From assembly GCA_016165875.1 (NCBI GenBank), contig JABBOT010000014.1, positions 14,013,432 to 14,077,431 of the forward strand: a stretch of DNA of 64,000 nt. The letters run 5' to 3'. Below the pieces are notes generated by a model. The model worked only from the letters and a program-made list of their open reading frames with translations, was not told the DNA's origin and searched no databases. Position 1 is the first letter of the stretch. Every line of letters starts with the position of its first letter. This DNA comes from Acanthopleura granulata (taxonomy: Eukaryota > Mollusca > Polyplacophora > Chitonida > Chitonidae). The position numbers and the translations under genes were made by a program. Of this stretch, positions 38,034 to 50,304 are shown one piece after another.

Positions 38034-38129
38034 TCAGGGAAGAACATGATGTGCAGACAGGATTTTCCTCTCTGACTGATTAGACATCCTCTCCTTTAGT
38101 GTGGCCAAGTTAGGTATGCCTGGGTTACC
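38034..38129 (-). CDS. Probable terminal coding exon of the zinc-finger gene
   Basis: Minus strand: an acceptor with TTGTTGTTGACAG precedes a phase-0 frame of 31 codons. It starts GNPGIPNLATLKERMSNQSE, ends ILSAHHVLP, and then has a TGA. It reads like real protein with a short charged helix. The phase matches a GTGAGC donor at the end of the exon at 49423. Spliced there, the intron is about 11.3 kb and the whole protein is 816 residues. Alternatively it is the last exon of a separate minus-strand gene whose other exons I did not find. No other coding exon was seen between the two. Confidence 0.5.
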   Translation of the reverse strand, partial: GNPGIPNLATLKERMSNQSERKILSAHHVLP

Positions 38130-38804
38130 CTGTCAACAACAACAAAAAGTAAAGATGTGAAACTAGAACCTGTTAGGCTTAACAGGGGTCAGGTTATTGT
38201 GTAGTGCAATTGCAGGATCATAAAGTATATGATGGTTTTAAAACGGAAGTTTTATTTAAAACTCTCTCATGTGGTCATCTTGGATTCAGATGCTTAAGTG
38301 AACTGTACATATCAAAAATGTTTGAGCTGACTTCAACCCTGGGTTTTCATAAACTACTGCATCTAGAAACATGCATTCTTGAACATTAAATTGTGAAAGC
38401 AAAGACATGATTCTTTGAGCTGACAGAGCAGCTGGGTCAAATCTATGCCAGAACAAGACATTATTTTCTTTCAAAATTAGGTGAACTGATCAAAACTTGG
38501 TTTAACCAAGATAAGTTACTGACTATGTATGAAGTTTCAATTTAGAATATACTAACCATCCATGGCAAATTATGTGAATTTATTTTCGCTAGGCTATATG
38601 TATATGAACAAGTAGAATAATGGGCACAGCATCTGGATATTTCACCATCTCGGCCCCCACTCCCGAAAAAAATAATAGTAAGTAACTGGAAGATAATTTG
38701 AAATTCCAGGAATTTTTAATGACAAAATCTTAACTTTATAGGAAGACTTTACCTTGCATTTACTTTTAAGAGAATCCAATTTTGAAATCATGATAAATAT
38801 TTAT

Positions 38805-39010
38805 ATTTCACAATGACCCAAGAGCCTCTCATCAGTGTGAATACTGCGAGTTCACATCCAGCTCTGGCCAACATAGACCTACTTCCTCTCCAGTCAGAAG
38901 TAATTAAGTTTGCCTGCAACCTATTAATAATTTCCACAATTATTTAATGCTGACCTTTGTCTGTAAGTGAAATACTCCTGAGTAGGCTGTATAGGCCTAA
39001 TACAATTCAA
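38805..39010 (+). repeat. Diverged SINE copy
   Basis: CAATGACCCAAGAGCCTCTC head and GCGAGTTCACATCCAGCTCT B-box region. Then AAGTGAAATACTCCTGAGTA. The core is clearly decayed. Confidence 0.75.
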
Positions 39011-41888
39011 AAAACAGATATTCTTTGTGAGATATTTTCTCACTAAATTGAAATACCTTTCATTTAATCCAACGGTTTTTATTTTAAATGTTCATTTTCT
39101 ACTTCATTGTACCTCAGAAAAAAATAACACTTCTTTATTTTACCCTTCTCACATCAATATTATCAAAGTGGCTATGTTTATCCAAAAGACCCCCCCCCCA
39201 AAAAAAAAAACAAAAAAAAAACAGCAGTTGAAATGTACTTTTCTTTGCTTCAACCATCCGAAGTTATCATCTTTATCTGCCATTCAAACAAATTTTGGAC
39301 AAATTTCTTGTCTTGCCTTTTCCCCACTTAAATAAACTCTACTTCTAAATTTTCTTCTCACTGAAATTCCTTACCACTCCGTGCTTTGTCAACCTTATAA
39401 TATTGTACATGCTACACGACTGACTCAACAGCCAGAAAAACGCGAGGATTACAAGCAGCGCCATCTGTTATGTCCCTTCCACATAGCTTAATTTGGTTTT
39501 AACCACTGCCTTCTTTAAACGCAATGGTTTTTACACTGCATGCTAGCAAGGCTAATGAACAGAAAGTAAGACTTGACCACAGTGCGATATATAATGACCC
39601 AGTTTGTTGTTAGAGCCAAAGTAACGTGTATGGGTGGTGTAGCTGGGTAAGGGAAATTGGGCCATGTATAATGCGATGACAACAATCAATCGGCAGAATA
39701 AACATTATTAATTCGTTGTGAAAGGTTAGCTTCATGAATCAAATTTCACACGTTTTAATAAATAATAAAAGGAATGATAAGTTTCTCACCAAATTAGAAT
39801 TTTCAATGAGTTTCCTGGAGTTTTTATTTTTGTCCACAAGTCGCAAGAGTTCGTGTAAAGAAAACTTAAGTTAGCCCGAATTTAGCGAGTGGGCCGTGTT
39901 GCCCACACATAAATATTACTTTTCACGTTTGTCTGACCGAATCACTGGAAATTCCGCCATATTGTATCACGGAACAAAGGAGTGCCTGCAAACAACACAC
40001 CAGTGTTACTGCCTCTAAATGATTTGCGCTGTATTACATCATCTAGTTACCGTGTACTATACAAAGCCAATGCTGTAATGGGGCTTACTGGCGCATATAG
40101 AAGAAAAGCTTTCAGGGATGCTGGAAGAGACCTGGACACTACACATTAAAACTGGAACTAAGTCGGTAAATCGGTGACAATTTTGACCACCTCAGAAATG
40201 CCCTCACAAGACTGTCTGCTTCGCTTTCAGGCCCGCAAAAGCATTATGGCTGTCCATAAAGTATGTACGGCATAGGGCGGAGGGAGTGTGTCTGTGTATT
40301 ATTACATGGGTCATTGTACAATAACTAGGATATTTTGGAGCTACTGCTCAATCGGTTAAGGAAGCCAGCAAATGCCGCAATTTTAAAACATAAAATTTGA
40401 TATTGGTGGTGTGGTACATAATCAACTCACGGCTAACTGCGCCTGCCATTCATGTGAACGCCGCCTGAAAGTTGGCCCAATCCGCCATGCATGTTAGTGG
40501 TATTACACACAGACTATCATAGAAAAGCAAAGCACCAATTTCCTTTAGGGAAAGGAGAGAAGACTTGTTACAATTAACATATGTCCTACCTATGTATTTC
40601 AACAAGGAATACTTCAGAAAAATGGGAAGAAAGGCATCTCTAACTGATACAAATAGCCCTCTGCAGCCAGCTTTAAGTATGGGCAAAGCTCAAAGAAAGA
40701 GTCGCAACGAAACTATTTTCATTAGAATGAAAACTTGCCTCAATGTAATATCATTAGTGACTAAAAGAGTGAAAATCAGATACCTGTCTTAAATAATCTG
40801 TCCTATTATGTGGTTGTAACGCCACTGACAAGAATGTCTCACCACTGACACAATGTAACATCACTGACTTACACTGAGAAAACTGTACATGATGTGGACA
40901 GATCAAAATATCGATTACTACAATTTTTATACTTTTAAGGTATCACATGATTTATGACGAACCTCATCAAATTTCTTGGAACATTTTCCTGATTTTTAAA
41001 AAATTTTCTAAATTGAGGAAAGTTTCTGTCTGCCATATCTGCAGATCTCAAATGCTGAATTCTTTTGCAGAATTATGGCCAGGGAAAAGACTATTGCTTG
41101 CAAATTACTTTGCACAGAACAAAATATTTTATTGACATACTGTGGGGATTGAAATAATGTAAATTTTGTCCTATTTAAAATGAGGTAAGAATAAGAAAAC
41201 ATGCAGCATTTACTCCATGATGAACTTTTGTTCATGGACAAATCTAAACCAGAACTTTCACTTTTCACTGACTGTGCAATACCTCTTCAATATCATTTTC
41301 TTTCTCTGTTCTTCAGAATGAAAAATGTTCTTTGAGTGAAAAAAAAAATTCAAGGAAAAACCTTCTTTTGCTTTAGTCTGCATTAATTAGCCTGTATGAA
41401 AAGAAAGGTGTCTATCACAAATTCATTTACCAAAGAAACGCAACGTACATGTACCATACGCAATTTTCATACAGCTCAGCTTCAGAACTAGCTATGAAGC
41501 AAGAGCCTTCTGACTTTGTTGCCAAATGTTTTTTTTCACCATACTAGGCTTACACCTTGCGTTTATTCAGCATCACTGAAAACTACTCACTGCTTCTCTT
41601 GCATGAATTCGTCCTATTATATACCTTCTTAGTTCTTTAGCAGTTTGCGTCAAATGCTGTTTTGGAAACTGCTCTTACGTTTTTTGAGCCAGAAGGTCCA
41701 TTGTAGTTTACAAATGTCTGTTCCGACGCCTTGATTCTACCGACAGTGAATCCCATTGCAGCCCATATATAGTATACAGTTGTTGTCTTGTGTTATTTGT
41801 GCAGTTGTTTGCCAATAAATACAAATATCACCACATAAAGCTAACATAATACGAACAATTTGTGAAACAATCCTTAATGTAATGTCAC

Positions 41889-42146
41889 AATGTGAGTGGG
41901 GTAGGAACCGCTTCTATGTTGTCTATGTCACGGCGTAAGTGGAGTAGGAACCTCTTCTATCTTGTCTATGTAACAATGTGAGTGGGGTAGGAACCTCTTC
42001 TAGGTTGTCTATGTAACAATGTGAGGGGGGTAGGGACGTCTTCTATGTTGTCTATGTAACAATGTGAGTGGGGTAGGAACGTCTTCTAGGTTGTCTATGT
42101 AACAATGTGAGGGGGGTAGGAACCGCTTCTATGTTGTCTATGTAAC
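41889..42146. repeat. 43-bp minisatellite, six units
   Basis: Six 43-bp units of the form AATGTGAGTGGGGTAGGAAC...TTGTCTATGTAAC, differing at a handful of positions (TGAGTGGGG versus TGAGGGGGG; TATGTT versus TAGGTT). Confidence 0.95.
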
Positions 42147-42604
42147 ACCACTGACATTCTCTCATTAAATGAACGATTGCTTCCTAAGTGCAAACCAATC
42201 AGAAAGGATTTATCCATCACACGTGGCCAGAAATTAGAAGGTTGCCCCTTTCTTGTATTTCTTCTTCACATTCTTATTGAAGCTGTAAAGACGTAACACT
42301 ACTGACAGGTAATAAAATGTCTTGCAACACTTTTAAGAGATAATTTAACTAAAAAACATAATATAGTTACAAAAACACACCTAGCTTTTCAGGGGGCTCA
42401 CTATCCAAGTATATGCTGCTCAGCAGCAAAATTTGGCAACAGGTAGGGAATTGTCATCGTTTTTTTATGCTTCTCTATGTTCTAACACCCCTGACATCAA
42501 CTTCAGTAACAAGGATAAATACATAAAATATTAAAATTTGTGTCACATCACATTTTGTTGAATTAAAGATACTATTTGTATACATCTTTATGTGTTTATG
42601 TCAT

Positions 42605-42640
42605 TATTAAAATTTCATTGTGTGTGTGTGTGTGTTGTGC
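42605..42640. repeat. Short GT microsatellite
   Basis: An alternating GT run of about 18 bases (TGTGTGTGTGTGTGTGTTGTG region). Confidence 0.8.
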
Positions 42641-45600
42641 CAGGGATCATTTCTTCAACTTAAACACTTAAGTCTGTAACAGCCTCAAAATGGCACCACC
42701 TGGGTCTATCAAGTTAAATTCAAGACAAAATAATTAGCAATTTAGAACAAAGGTTTATATGATGTGTTAGCCTGTTTGTTAAACTTTTGAAGTAAAATAT
42801 GTCTTGCTAGGTTTAACGGAGATGGGGTGAACATTTCTTGTTGTCACATGAATATCCTAGTTACTGTAGAATGATCCACATACAATTGGCGTACAGCAGG
42901 GCTCATAAAAAATTTTTGATGTAAATGCTGAAAGTAGCTCAAATATTGCTCACTGAACTTAGCACTGCATTGTGCATTCCACTTTTTGGCAGACATTAGA
43001 CTATATATTTTATTCAGCAATATGCAAATATTTTGCAAAGCTATCATGCACAAATAGCATATGAACACCAAATTATTACAAATTTGAAACCTACAACAAG
43101 CAGTATGTAAACAGTTTGGATATGTTTTCTGTCATTTCAAGGCCTTCTAGGGCTTTCAAAAGCCACTTAACGACCAACACATGAGTTTCTTGAAATTTAA
43201 TTTCAAGTTAAATCATGATCAAGGCTTTGTCATTCTGATTACTGCAGGTCCAAAAAAACAAAGACAAGAAAACAAAATAGCAAAAACCAATAACAAACAA
43301 ACAGGCATATTATTTACGCAACATGTCTACATTTGGGAGTAGTTCTCAAATGTGGGCCTAATCAGTTTCATTCATCTATAATGTATTTGGAGCCATAATC
43401 ATGTGTTATGTAGTGTCTGGATTTGAGATTTCATATCTTAAGTATCTTAGTTATCAGGAAAAGAAAGATTCTAAATAAATGCAAAGCACAATGTTACCTA
43501 CATGTACATTTGATCAGAGGTCCATGTCAAAATTGAAATTGAAAGTTGAAATTGTTCAGATTACTTCTTGAAGCCTTTGTTTGCACTTTGAACTCCAATA
43601 CTGATCTTGAAACTGCCAAAGATAAAGAAACCAAACTTGACAGTCCAGATACTGCCTCGGTTAAAACACTTTTGAAGTTTTTCGATTTTTGAGTAGTCAC
43701 TTAGTTTGGCGGCCATTTTGTATTTTATAAAAAATACTTTGCCAATCAGCCTGTCAAAAACCATTAAATGATTGGGCTGAAATTTTATATATTATTAACA
43801 TATATGAAGACCTACTCCCAATGTAAAAATTTTGAGTTCCACACACAGACCAATGAAAATAGTGCCAAATAAGGTCAATTTTAAAAACTGTCTTAACTCA
43901 TTGAACAAATTACATTACTTTCTTAGACATCTGGGCAATGAATTTAAAAGTAATACTTTCTAATGATGTGTTGCTTTTCACGTTATGATGATAAAACCTT
44001 TCAGAAATGTTTATAATTTTCTCCCCTATTTGACATGAGGGCTTTATGTAAGACAGCATGAAACCAATCACTATAGTTTACCAAGGGAATGGGAATAACC
44101 CTATCCACAATGTATTCCTTCTGCCTTTTGATGTCATCAAAGCTGCAATATCTCTGAGATGTTATTTTGTACCAGGCCCATTATATACATGTATAATACA
44201 TAGCAGTCCCGAGTTCAAACCCAGCATAATCCTTTTCAATTGTATCGCTTATTTTCTGTTCTCAGTGCAGTCTTAAATCTTTGTCTAAATTACTGGTTTA
44301 ATATTACCTGTTTTCAGTTTCTTTTTCATTATTATTCTTTCTCCACACAGTTCTTAACTGTGGTCCAATGTGCTGGTTTAATTATCCTCTAGTGCATAGT
44401 GTTGTGAAGACAGATGTACATGTATCAGTTCTTGCAGCGTGCAGGGAACACTGATGGAGTTGCTGTGTACCAATTCACAGCTGGGAATCAATTACAAAAA
44501 TATGGGAAATTTATCAAACAATTTAAGAGATTAGCTTTGAATAACCATCATTGTTTGTTTAGTTATTTTCTCTGCAATGGAGTTTGAATGTCACTGAAGT
44601 GGCCTCATTGAAGACATCACACACATACACTGCACAGGACTAATAACAGAGTGCGTATGACCCATGTGGGCTGCTCTGGGCCAATCTTCAACACTATGTC
44701 ATCGCCAGGAACACTTTCTGGTTCTGCTCTAAATCATGTTGTGCATTTTTCAAGATAAAGATAATGCAAATGTATGAATGGATGAAGACAAGGTTTTTTA
44801 TGATCACTTCCTGCAGCTCAACTGCGACCCCGGTGACCTTGATGTTGATGTACAAAACTGATTTCTGTACAAAATTGGCTAGTGGCGGTACTGACATATT
44901 AACAATGAGTACAGGGAGTGCCGCATGCACTGTAAGGGGTATGGTGGCCCTGTTGCAGCTAGACTTTAGCTATCAGGGTACTGGCTTACCTCCCCTGGAG
45001 AGCTCTGTATCTTGTACTATAGCAGGGTCTGTGTGAGTGTACTGGACACTTGTAGCGCTACAGCTGTGTCTTCCTCATTACTCACCATGCAACCACTCTG
45101 TGCAACACAAACACACTCTAATGTCACAATAGTCTTGCCAATTACTACACAGAATCCAACTTTTTAATGAAACATTAAATCACAAATCTCTATTAACAAA
45201 GTTTAACAGTGTAACACTCTATTTCCATATTTATTTTAAAATTACTGTTTCATATACATCTTTCTGATTTACTTATACAGGCGCTTTATGTTCTTATAAA
45301 ATTATTTCATCTGTTTCATATCTGTCCAGTTTATCTCATGGATGGTGTAAACTAGATTTTGCCCAAGATAACATGCTACTGAAATAATATCCGGTGCAAA
45401 GACAGAAAAAGACCGCTAAGAAATCTGCAATTATATGGATAATAAACAAGACAGTGGTTTCAAGTTGCCCATATTTGCGCATTAGCAGATGGCATCATAC
45501 AGTAGATAAATAAAAGCATGCTGTCATTCATGTTCATTTATTAACATTACAGACTTCGGTGACAGCCCAGTATGGAGCCCACGTCTAATTTCTTTGCTGT

Positions 45601-46029
45601 GTTTTTGACTGGGTTTCCCTTTTGAAACAGCCTTCGAGCATATGTATAGTCACAAATGTCACACAGACACATAAAATGCTTGAAACGGGCTGAATTGTGA
45701 GTGACTTCATACGGTTACAATGCTTTTTACCGCAAAGGGCTGTTTGTCTACCAGTGCAGGAATTCCGACCATTTGCAGTTGAAACAGCTATCTGATTTAT
45801 AGACTGAGAGCATCTGTGTGCAAATGCACAACCTGCATAAGATGTAACTGAAAGAAACAAACAAACAAAAAAAACCATACTTCACAGCGGTATGGATTCA
45901 GTAACAACATAGGCAAATGCATGGCAAGAAAAACTGCCGAGGAAGGTTACAATCTGAAGCTCTCTGTTGGTGAACACTCAGTCTGGAGGCAGGGAGCAAA
46001 TTGGTCTGCGCACAAATCTGAGCAATATG

Positions 46030-46675
46030 TGCAAGGGCAGACAACAAGCGTGTAAAATACATGCTGATCAAAATGTGAGAAAATAACCTGACAGCACACA
46101 TCAGGTCATTTGGCATACTTTGTGAGATTTTGAGAATCCTATGCCTAATATTTGCTGAGATATGCTCTGCACAAAGTTGAGAAATATGCCCATGGGCAGA
46201 CAACTCTTACAATAGATCAAAACCTGAAAAAATAATCTGAACGTGCATAACTTCAGGTCATTTGGCACACTTTTCAGCTTGCGAATCCTATGCCTAAAAG
46301 TTGCTGAGATATTCTCTACACACATACTTGATCTAAAATAGATCGAAACGTAGAAAAATAGCCTGACAGCACACATCTTCAGGTCATGCTGAACACACTG
46401 TGTGAGTTTTCCTAGGCCTAATAATTGTAGAGATATGCTCTGCACAAAGTTGAAAAATATGGTCAAAGGCAGATAACTCCTAAAATAGACTAAAATGTGA
46501 AAAAATAACCTGATATTGCACAATTTCAGGTCATTTTCCACACTTTATATGAGTTTGAGAATTCCATGTGTAATAGTTGCTGAGATAGTGCACACAAAGT
46601 TGAGCAGGACGGACGGACAAATGGACGAAAAAAGCGATCGCTTTTACACCCCCTCTTTAAGAAAGGGGACATAAT
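46030..46675 (+). repeat. Unclassified element built of four related units with a terminal hairpin
   Basis: Four diverged units of about 140-170 bases recur, each with AAAATAACCTGA..., then TTCAGGTCATTTGGCACAC, then GTTGCTGAGATATGCTCTGC and CACAAAGTTGA. The element ends with GGACGGACGGACAAATGGAC and the hairpin CCCCCTCTTTAAGAAAGGGG. Such ends are familiar from abundant invertebrate repeats. No coding capacity was seen; the open frames on the minus strand are by-products. Confidence 0.7.
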
Positions 46676-47470
46676 GCTGATGCACACTATTCTTCACCTT
46701 TACACAGGCTGTAAATGATTTTCAATGATCATCGACAGAGAGAAGACTTGCAGTGAAGGTCAGTATTCTGAAGGACATTGGTTAGTGTCTCTGCAGCGAC
46801 CCTCTATAAAATATGTCCTATTACATTACACAGAGGTATGACTGAATAGTCAAAATGTGGATATGAACAACTCAATATTAACTTGAATAGGGAATAAAAG
46901 AAATTTAATTTTCAATGAGTTGATGACTTGGTTTTCCTACTCTCACTTTCAAATTTACTCAAGAGTGAATACAAGGCATATTTAAACAGAGAAATAACTT
47001 AACTCTGTCACTGACAGCCATCTAAAAATGCTATGTTGTATTTGTATGACAGTGTTAGCAAATTCTGATGTCCACGTTTACATTTTACTTCTTTTTATTT
47101 TTGCCCAACCTGTAACTGCAAATTATCAGGTCTTAACAGAAGGCCATGCCTACTAAGGTAAAGTGTGCGTATATCAAGACACAGCCTAAAAATCAGCAGG
47201 GAACAGCCTATAGGTAGAGAGATGTTCCCAAGGGATGGAATAGATTTTGACTGATGAGGAAGTATGAACAATCTCTCTAAGAGCAGAGGACAATGGCTTA
47301 TCCTCAGTGTATTCGATAGGTGGGATATTGTGTTGTATGAAACACTAGTACCACGCAACTGATAACACAAATTACATCTCCAGGATTAAGCAACTCATGA
47401 GGAATATGGCTATACAGAAATTGTTGTCATTATGTATATATCATTATGTTTGTCATAATTAATAATATTT

Positions 47471-48553
47471 AAGGATACTAGAACCCCTTGTTGAAATCTG
47501 GTCAATTTTTTTTTTTACGTCACGTTCTTATTCTCCATTCTCCTATTTTTCTTCTCACTTAAAGATGAAAACCAAATTCGAATTGTAAACACCTAAAGTT
47601 TGACAAAAAGTATAACATGTTGTAAACCAAGACAGATGTGTTTTTCTTAAATGTAGTTCCCCTTTGCATGGGGATTAGCTCAGTGAGAGGGTTACCCCCT
47701 GTTGCCTCCTGTTATATGACTGTACACGGCTGCTTGTGCAGACTACCCAAGCAGACCTATTAACTAAAACAACAGCCTTACCACCCCACCTGGGAGCCAC
47801 TGGGGAGAGGGGTTTATTAACATATTCTAGCAGGCTTTGCTCAGAACATTCAAGATAAAATACCAATTTACACTGTCAAGGAGCATAATAAGTTTTAAAA
47901 TTTAATATAAGTAGGTTGATATGTTTACATTTTAATTGGAGGCTAGACATTTCTTGATTATAATTATTTTGCCAATGAATTAATAACAAATTTTGTCGCA
48001 CATAATGCTCCTCCAGATATGTTGGTCATTTCTCTCCCTTTACAGTTTTGAGATAGTTGTGTGGCAAAATAGTTTTATTTCTTGCTTATTTTTCAACCTA
48101 ATGCTATGAAACTTGGCACATATGTAGTTAAATACCTATGGTAAAAAACACTTTCACAAATTTTTGATATCTTTCCTAGTTTTAAAGGATATCAAAGTTT
48201 CAAAGATTTTTTGAAGTTTTGAAAAATTTAATTTGAATGATCACTCAAAACAATCTAAGATGAACATTAAAACTCTGTGGGGCTGAATTTTAGTTTAAAC
48301 AGTAAACTACCCACTTAAGCGAGACCATTTAGAAAACTGAGGAAAAGATGGCATTTTGAAAAACAGCTCTTAATCTTCTTGGAATTTCTGTTTATCTTCA
48401 TAAATATTACAGTTAGGTAAATTTTAGACGGTGTTTTGAAATCAGCAGTCGTTTAGCTTTCAGGATATATACATATGGCCATATGTTATCAACAGTTTGG
48501 GCTACACAAGGCAAAATGTGAAATTTTGCTCTTGAGGGGTCCTAGTATCCTTT
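47471..48553. mobile_element. Non-autonomous DNA transposon with terminal inverted repeats
   Basis: The left end AAGGATACTAGAACCCCTTG and the right end, read in complement, AAAGGATACTAGGACCCCTC are inverted repeats of about 18 bases with one internal mismatch. They delimit about 1.08 kb without a transposase-like frame. A clear target-site duplication was not established. An insertion may lie inside at about 47665-47870. Confidence 0.65.
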
Positions 48554-49164
48554 CAGACTGTAACTTGCTTTAGGGTACAGCAAGCCCAAAAGGGTTATTC
48601 CCCTTGAAACTCTTTTTTTTCATTTAAGAGCACTACTGATTCTGAAGGTCTATATGATAATTTGACAGTACATTTTTATCATTCATTTTAGTGAATAGAT
48701 GGAGTTCACCGTTTAGAGCTTTGCCTGAAAAACACCTGTTTGAACCTTCTTCTGTTCTCCTGTTATTCTTCAAAAAATAAGTCAAAACACTGAGTTTTCC
48801 TCCAACTGTCTACATTGCATCTAGTGTTATTAAATAACCAAGGGTTAGAAAAAGCCCCGACAGCTGGCCTAGAGGTGCTTCACTTTACCATGCAACCTAA
48901 GTTGACCAGACAGCTGTCCTTAACAACAACAAAAAATTTGCACACTGATACCGACAACACAGTCACTCTATTTGACGCTCACAATAACTTGCATTACTTC
49001 GTAACGAGAAGTTATAAGTTATATGAAATGACTGATTATTAAGAGCATAAATTCATATTTTTGTAAACATTTCTCCAAACATGCCAAACATACTCAAAAT
49101 AAATGTTGGTGCCTTCAGAGAACAAAATATAGCACCTTTTATCTCAAAGTTAATTGATTATATT

Positions 49165-49295
49165 TACTTAGCTCACTGCTGCTTAACACCATACTCAAGA
49201 ATGTTCCACTCAGATCACGGTGGTCAGTGTTAATGTTAGAGGAAACCAGTGCTCAGAATAAACCAGGTATGCACACCATGTGCACACTCTCATCC
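49165..49295 (-). repeat. Decayed SINE fragment, reversed
   Basis: CTTAACACCATACTCAAGAATGTTCCACT, then GTTAGAGGAAACCAG, matching the reversed core of the SINE. Confidence 0.6.
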
Positions 49296-49413
49296 AGCTA
49301 AAAGTGGTTTGCAAGATAAGGAAGACTGCACAACTGGACACAAAAATTTTCACGAAATTCCTAAAGCACTACAGGTGCAGTATACTATCAACTAGAAGGG
49401 TCTGCCCTTCATT

Positions 49414-49536
49414 TCAGCTCACCATTGTAGAAAGCATGGAGCCTTGACCACCATATCCACTGGCGGCAGAGCTGGGACCTTGAAATTCTGAGGGGATGCC
49501 TTGTTGATAATTGGACATGGGGGAAGGATAAGACAT
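49414..49536 (-). CDS. Zinc-finger gene, exon 6 (Gln/Gly/Ser-rich end)
   Basis: Minus strand: the acceptor CATTGACAG is followed in phase 0 by 38 codons beginning MSYPSPMSNYQQGIPSEFQG and ending GSMLSTM. After ATG at 49423 comes GTGAGC. Read through, this gives Val-Ser-stop (stop at 49414-49416, total protein 787 residues). Used as a donor, it joins in phase to the exon at 38129 (total 816). The composition continues the low-complexity style of the previous exon. Too short to appear as a long open frame, it is supported by phase, composition and splice sites. Confidence 0.7.
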   Translation of the reverse strand: MSYPSPMSNYQQGIPSEFQGPSSAASGYGGQGSMLSTMVS

Positions 49537-49704
49537 CTGTCAATGACAAAACAAAAACACAGATGTCTCAGTCCTAAATGTAGCCTGCAGCAGCTCATTC
49601 CAAAATTTCAACATTTCCACATTTACCATGCTGAACAACAATGACTAGGTAATGAATCATTATTTCTTAATTTCGCTCATAGGAGAAAGTTTAGAGATCA
49701 GGGG

Positions 49705-49945
49705 TGTCCAATGGTAAAGAGGTTAGTGTGCTTGCGCAGTGCAACTGGTCAGGAGGCTCTCACAATCATGGTTCTAAATCCTCTTGATGCTGGCTCCATC
49801 TCCAGTCATTCAGGGGAAAGTCTTCCTTCAACCCTCAACAACCTCCAACAGCCTTCAACCATACTGATGGCCATCATCAAATACCAGTGTGTGAAATATT
49901 CTTGAACTCATACAGTGTAAAACACCAATCAAAAAAAACACACTT
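49705..49945 (+). repeat. Diverged SINE copy in intron 5
   Basis: GTGCTTGCGCAGTGCAACTG and CAATCATGGTTCTAAATCCT head remnants. Then GTGTGAAATATTCTTGAACT and GTAAAACACCAATCAAAAA, which match the 3' part of the SINE. Confidence 0.7.
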
Positions 49946-50011
49946 ATAAATAAAACTGTCACTGTAATGGTTAATAGAATACCACGGTGCTGCTGTATAA
50001 GTAGGTCTTAC

Positions 50012-50304
50012 TTGTTGCTGTCCATGTGTGTCCCGATGATGTTGCTGTCTGTGCTCAGGCTGCTGATGTCCTCGTGTGTTGTATTGCTGGCACACATCGT
50101 AATGACTCTGCTGATGACCTCTGTCGTCATAGTAATGGCCTCTGTTCTGATCTGTCTGTTGGTGGGATTGTGTGTTGTAATATTGAGCACTGCTCTGCTG
50201 GAGGCTGCTGGTGTCATAATGCTGTTGATGATCTTGGTTGTCCGTTCCCTGGTCTTGCGTGCTGTATGATGAACGTTGGTCCCTGTCCATCTGCCCAAAC
50301 AGTC
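50012..50304 (-). CDS. Zinc-finger gene, exon 5 (Gln/His/Tyr-rich)
   Basis: Minus strand, 293 bases, entered in phase 1 through GCTTCCAG|GACTG (completing a Gly codon) and leaving in phase 0 at CAACAA|GTAAGA. The 97 codons are strongly biased. They start LFGQMDRDQRSSYSTQDQGT and contain QQHYD, YYDDRGHQQSHYD and QYNTRGHQQPEHRQQHH. This is a prion-like, Gln-rich disordered segment with short Tyr/Arg-Gly motifs echoing the repeats of exon 4. An upstream AG (AAGAACAG|ATGTCC) looks attractive but would put the previous exon out of phase, so it is not used here. Confidence 0.8.

Larger units (their letters stand above)
38130..49413 (-). other. Probable 11-kb last intron of the zinc-finger gene, repeat-bearing
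   Basis: No supported coding exon was found. It holds SINEs (38805-39010, 49165-49290), a 43-bp minisatellite (41889-42146), an element with a terminal hairpin (46030-46675) and a terminal-inverted-repeat element (47471-48553). If the exon at 38034-38129 belongs to another gene, this is intergenic. Confidence 0.4.

Noticed and set aside
45585..46541. Several minus-strand frames of 97-146 codons
   Set aside because: The larger ones lie inside the repetitive element at 46030-46675. The translations repeat with the element and lack protein character.
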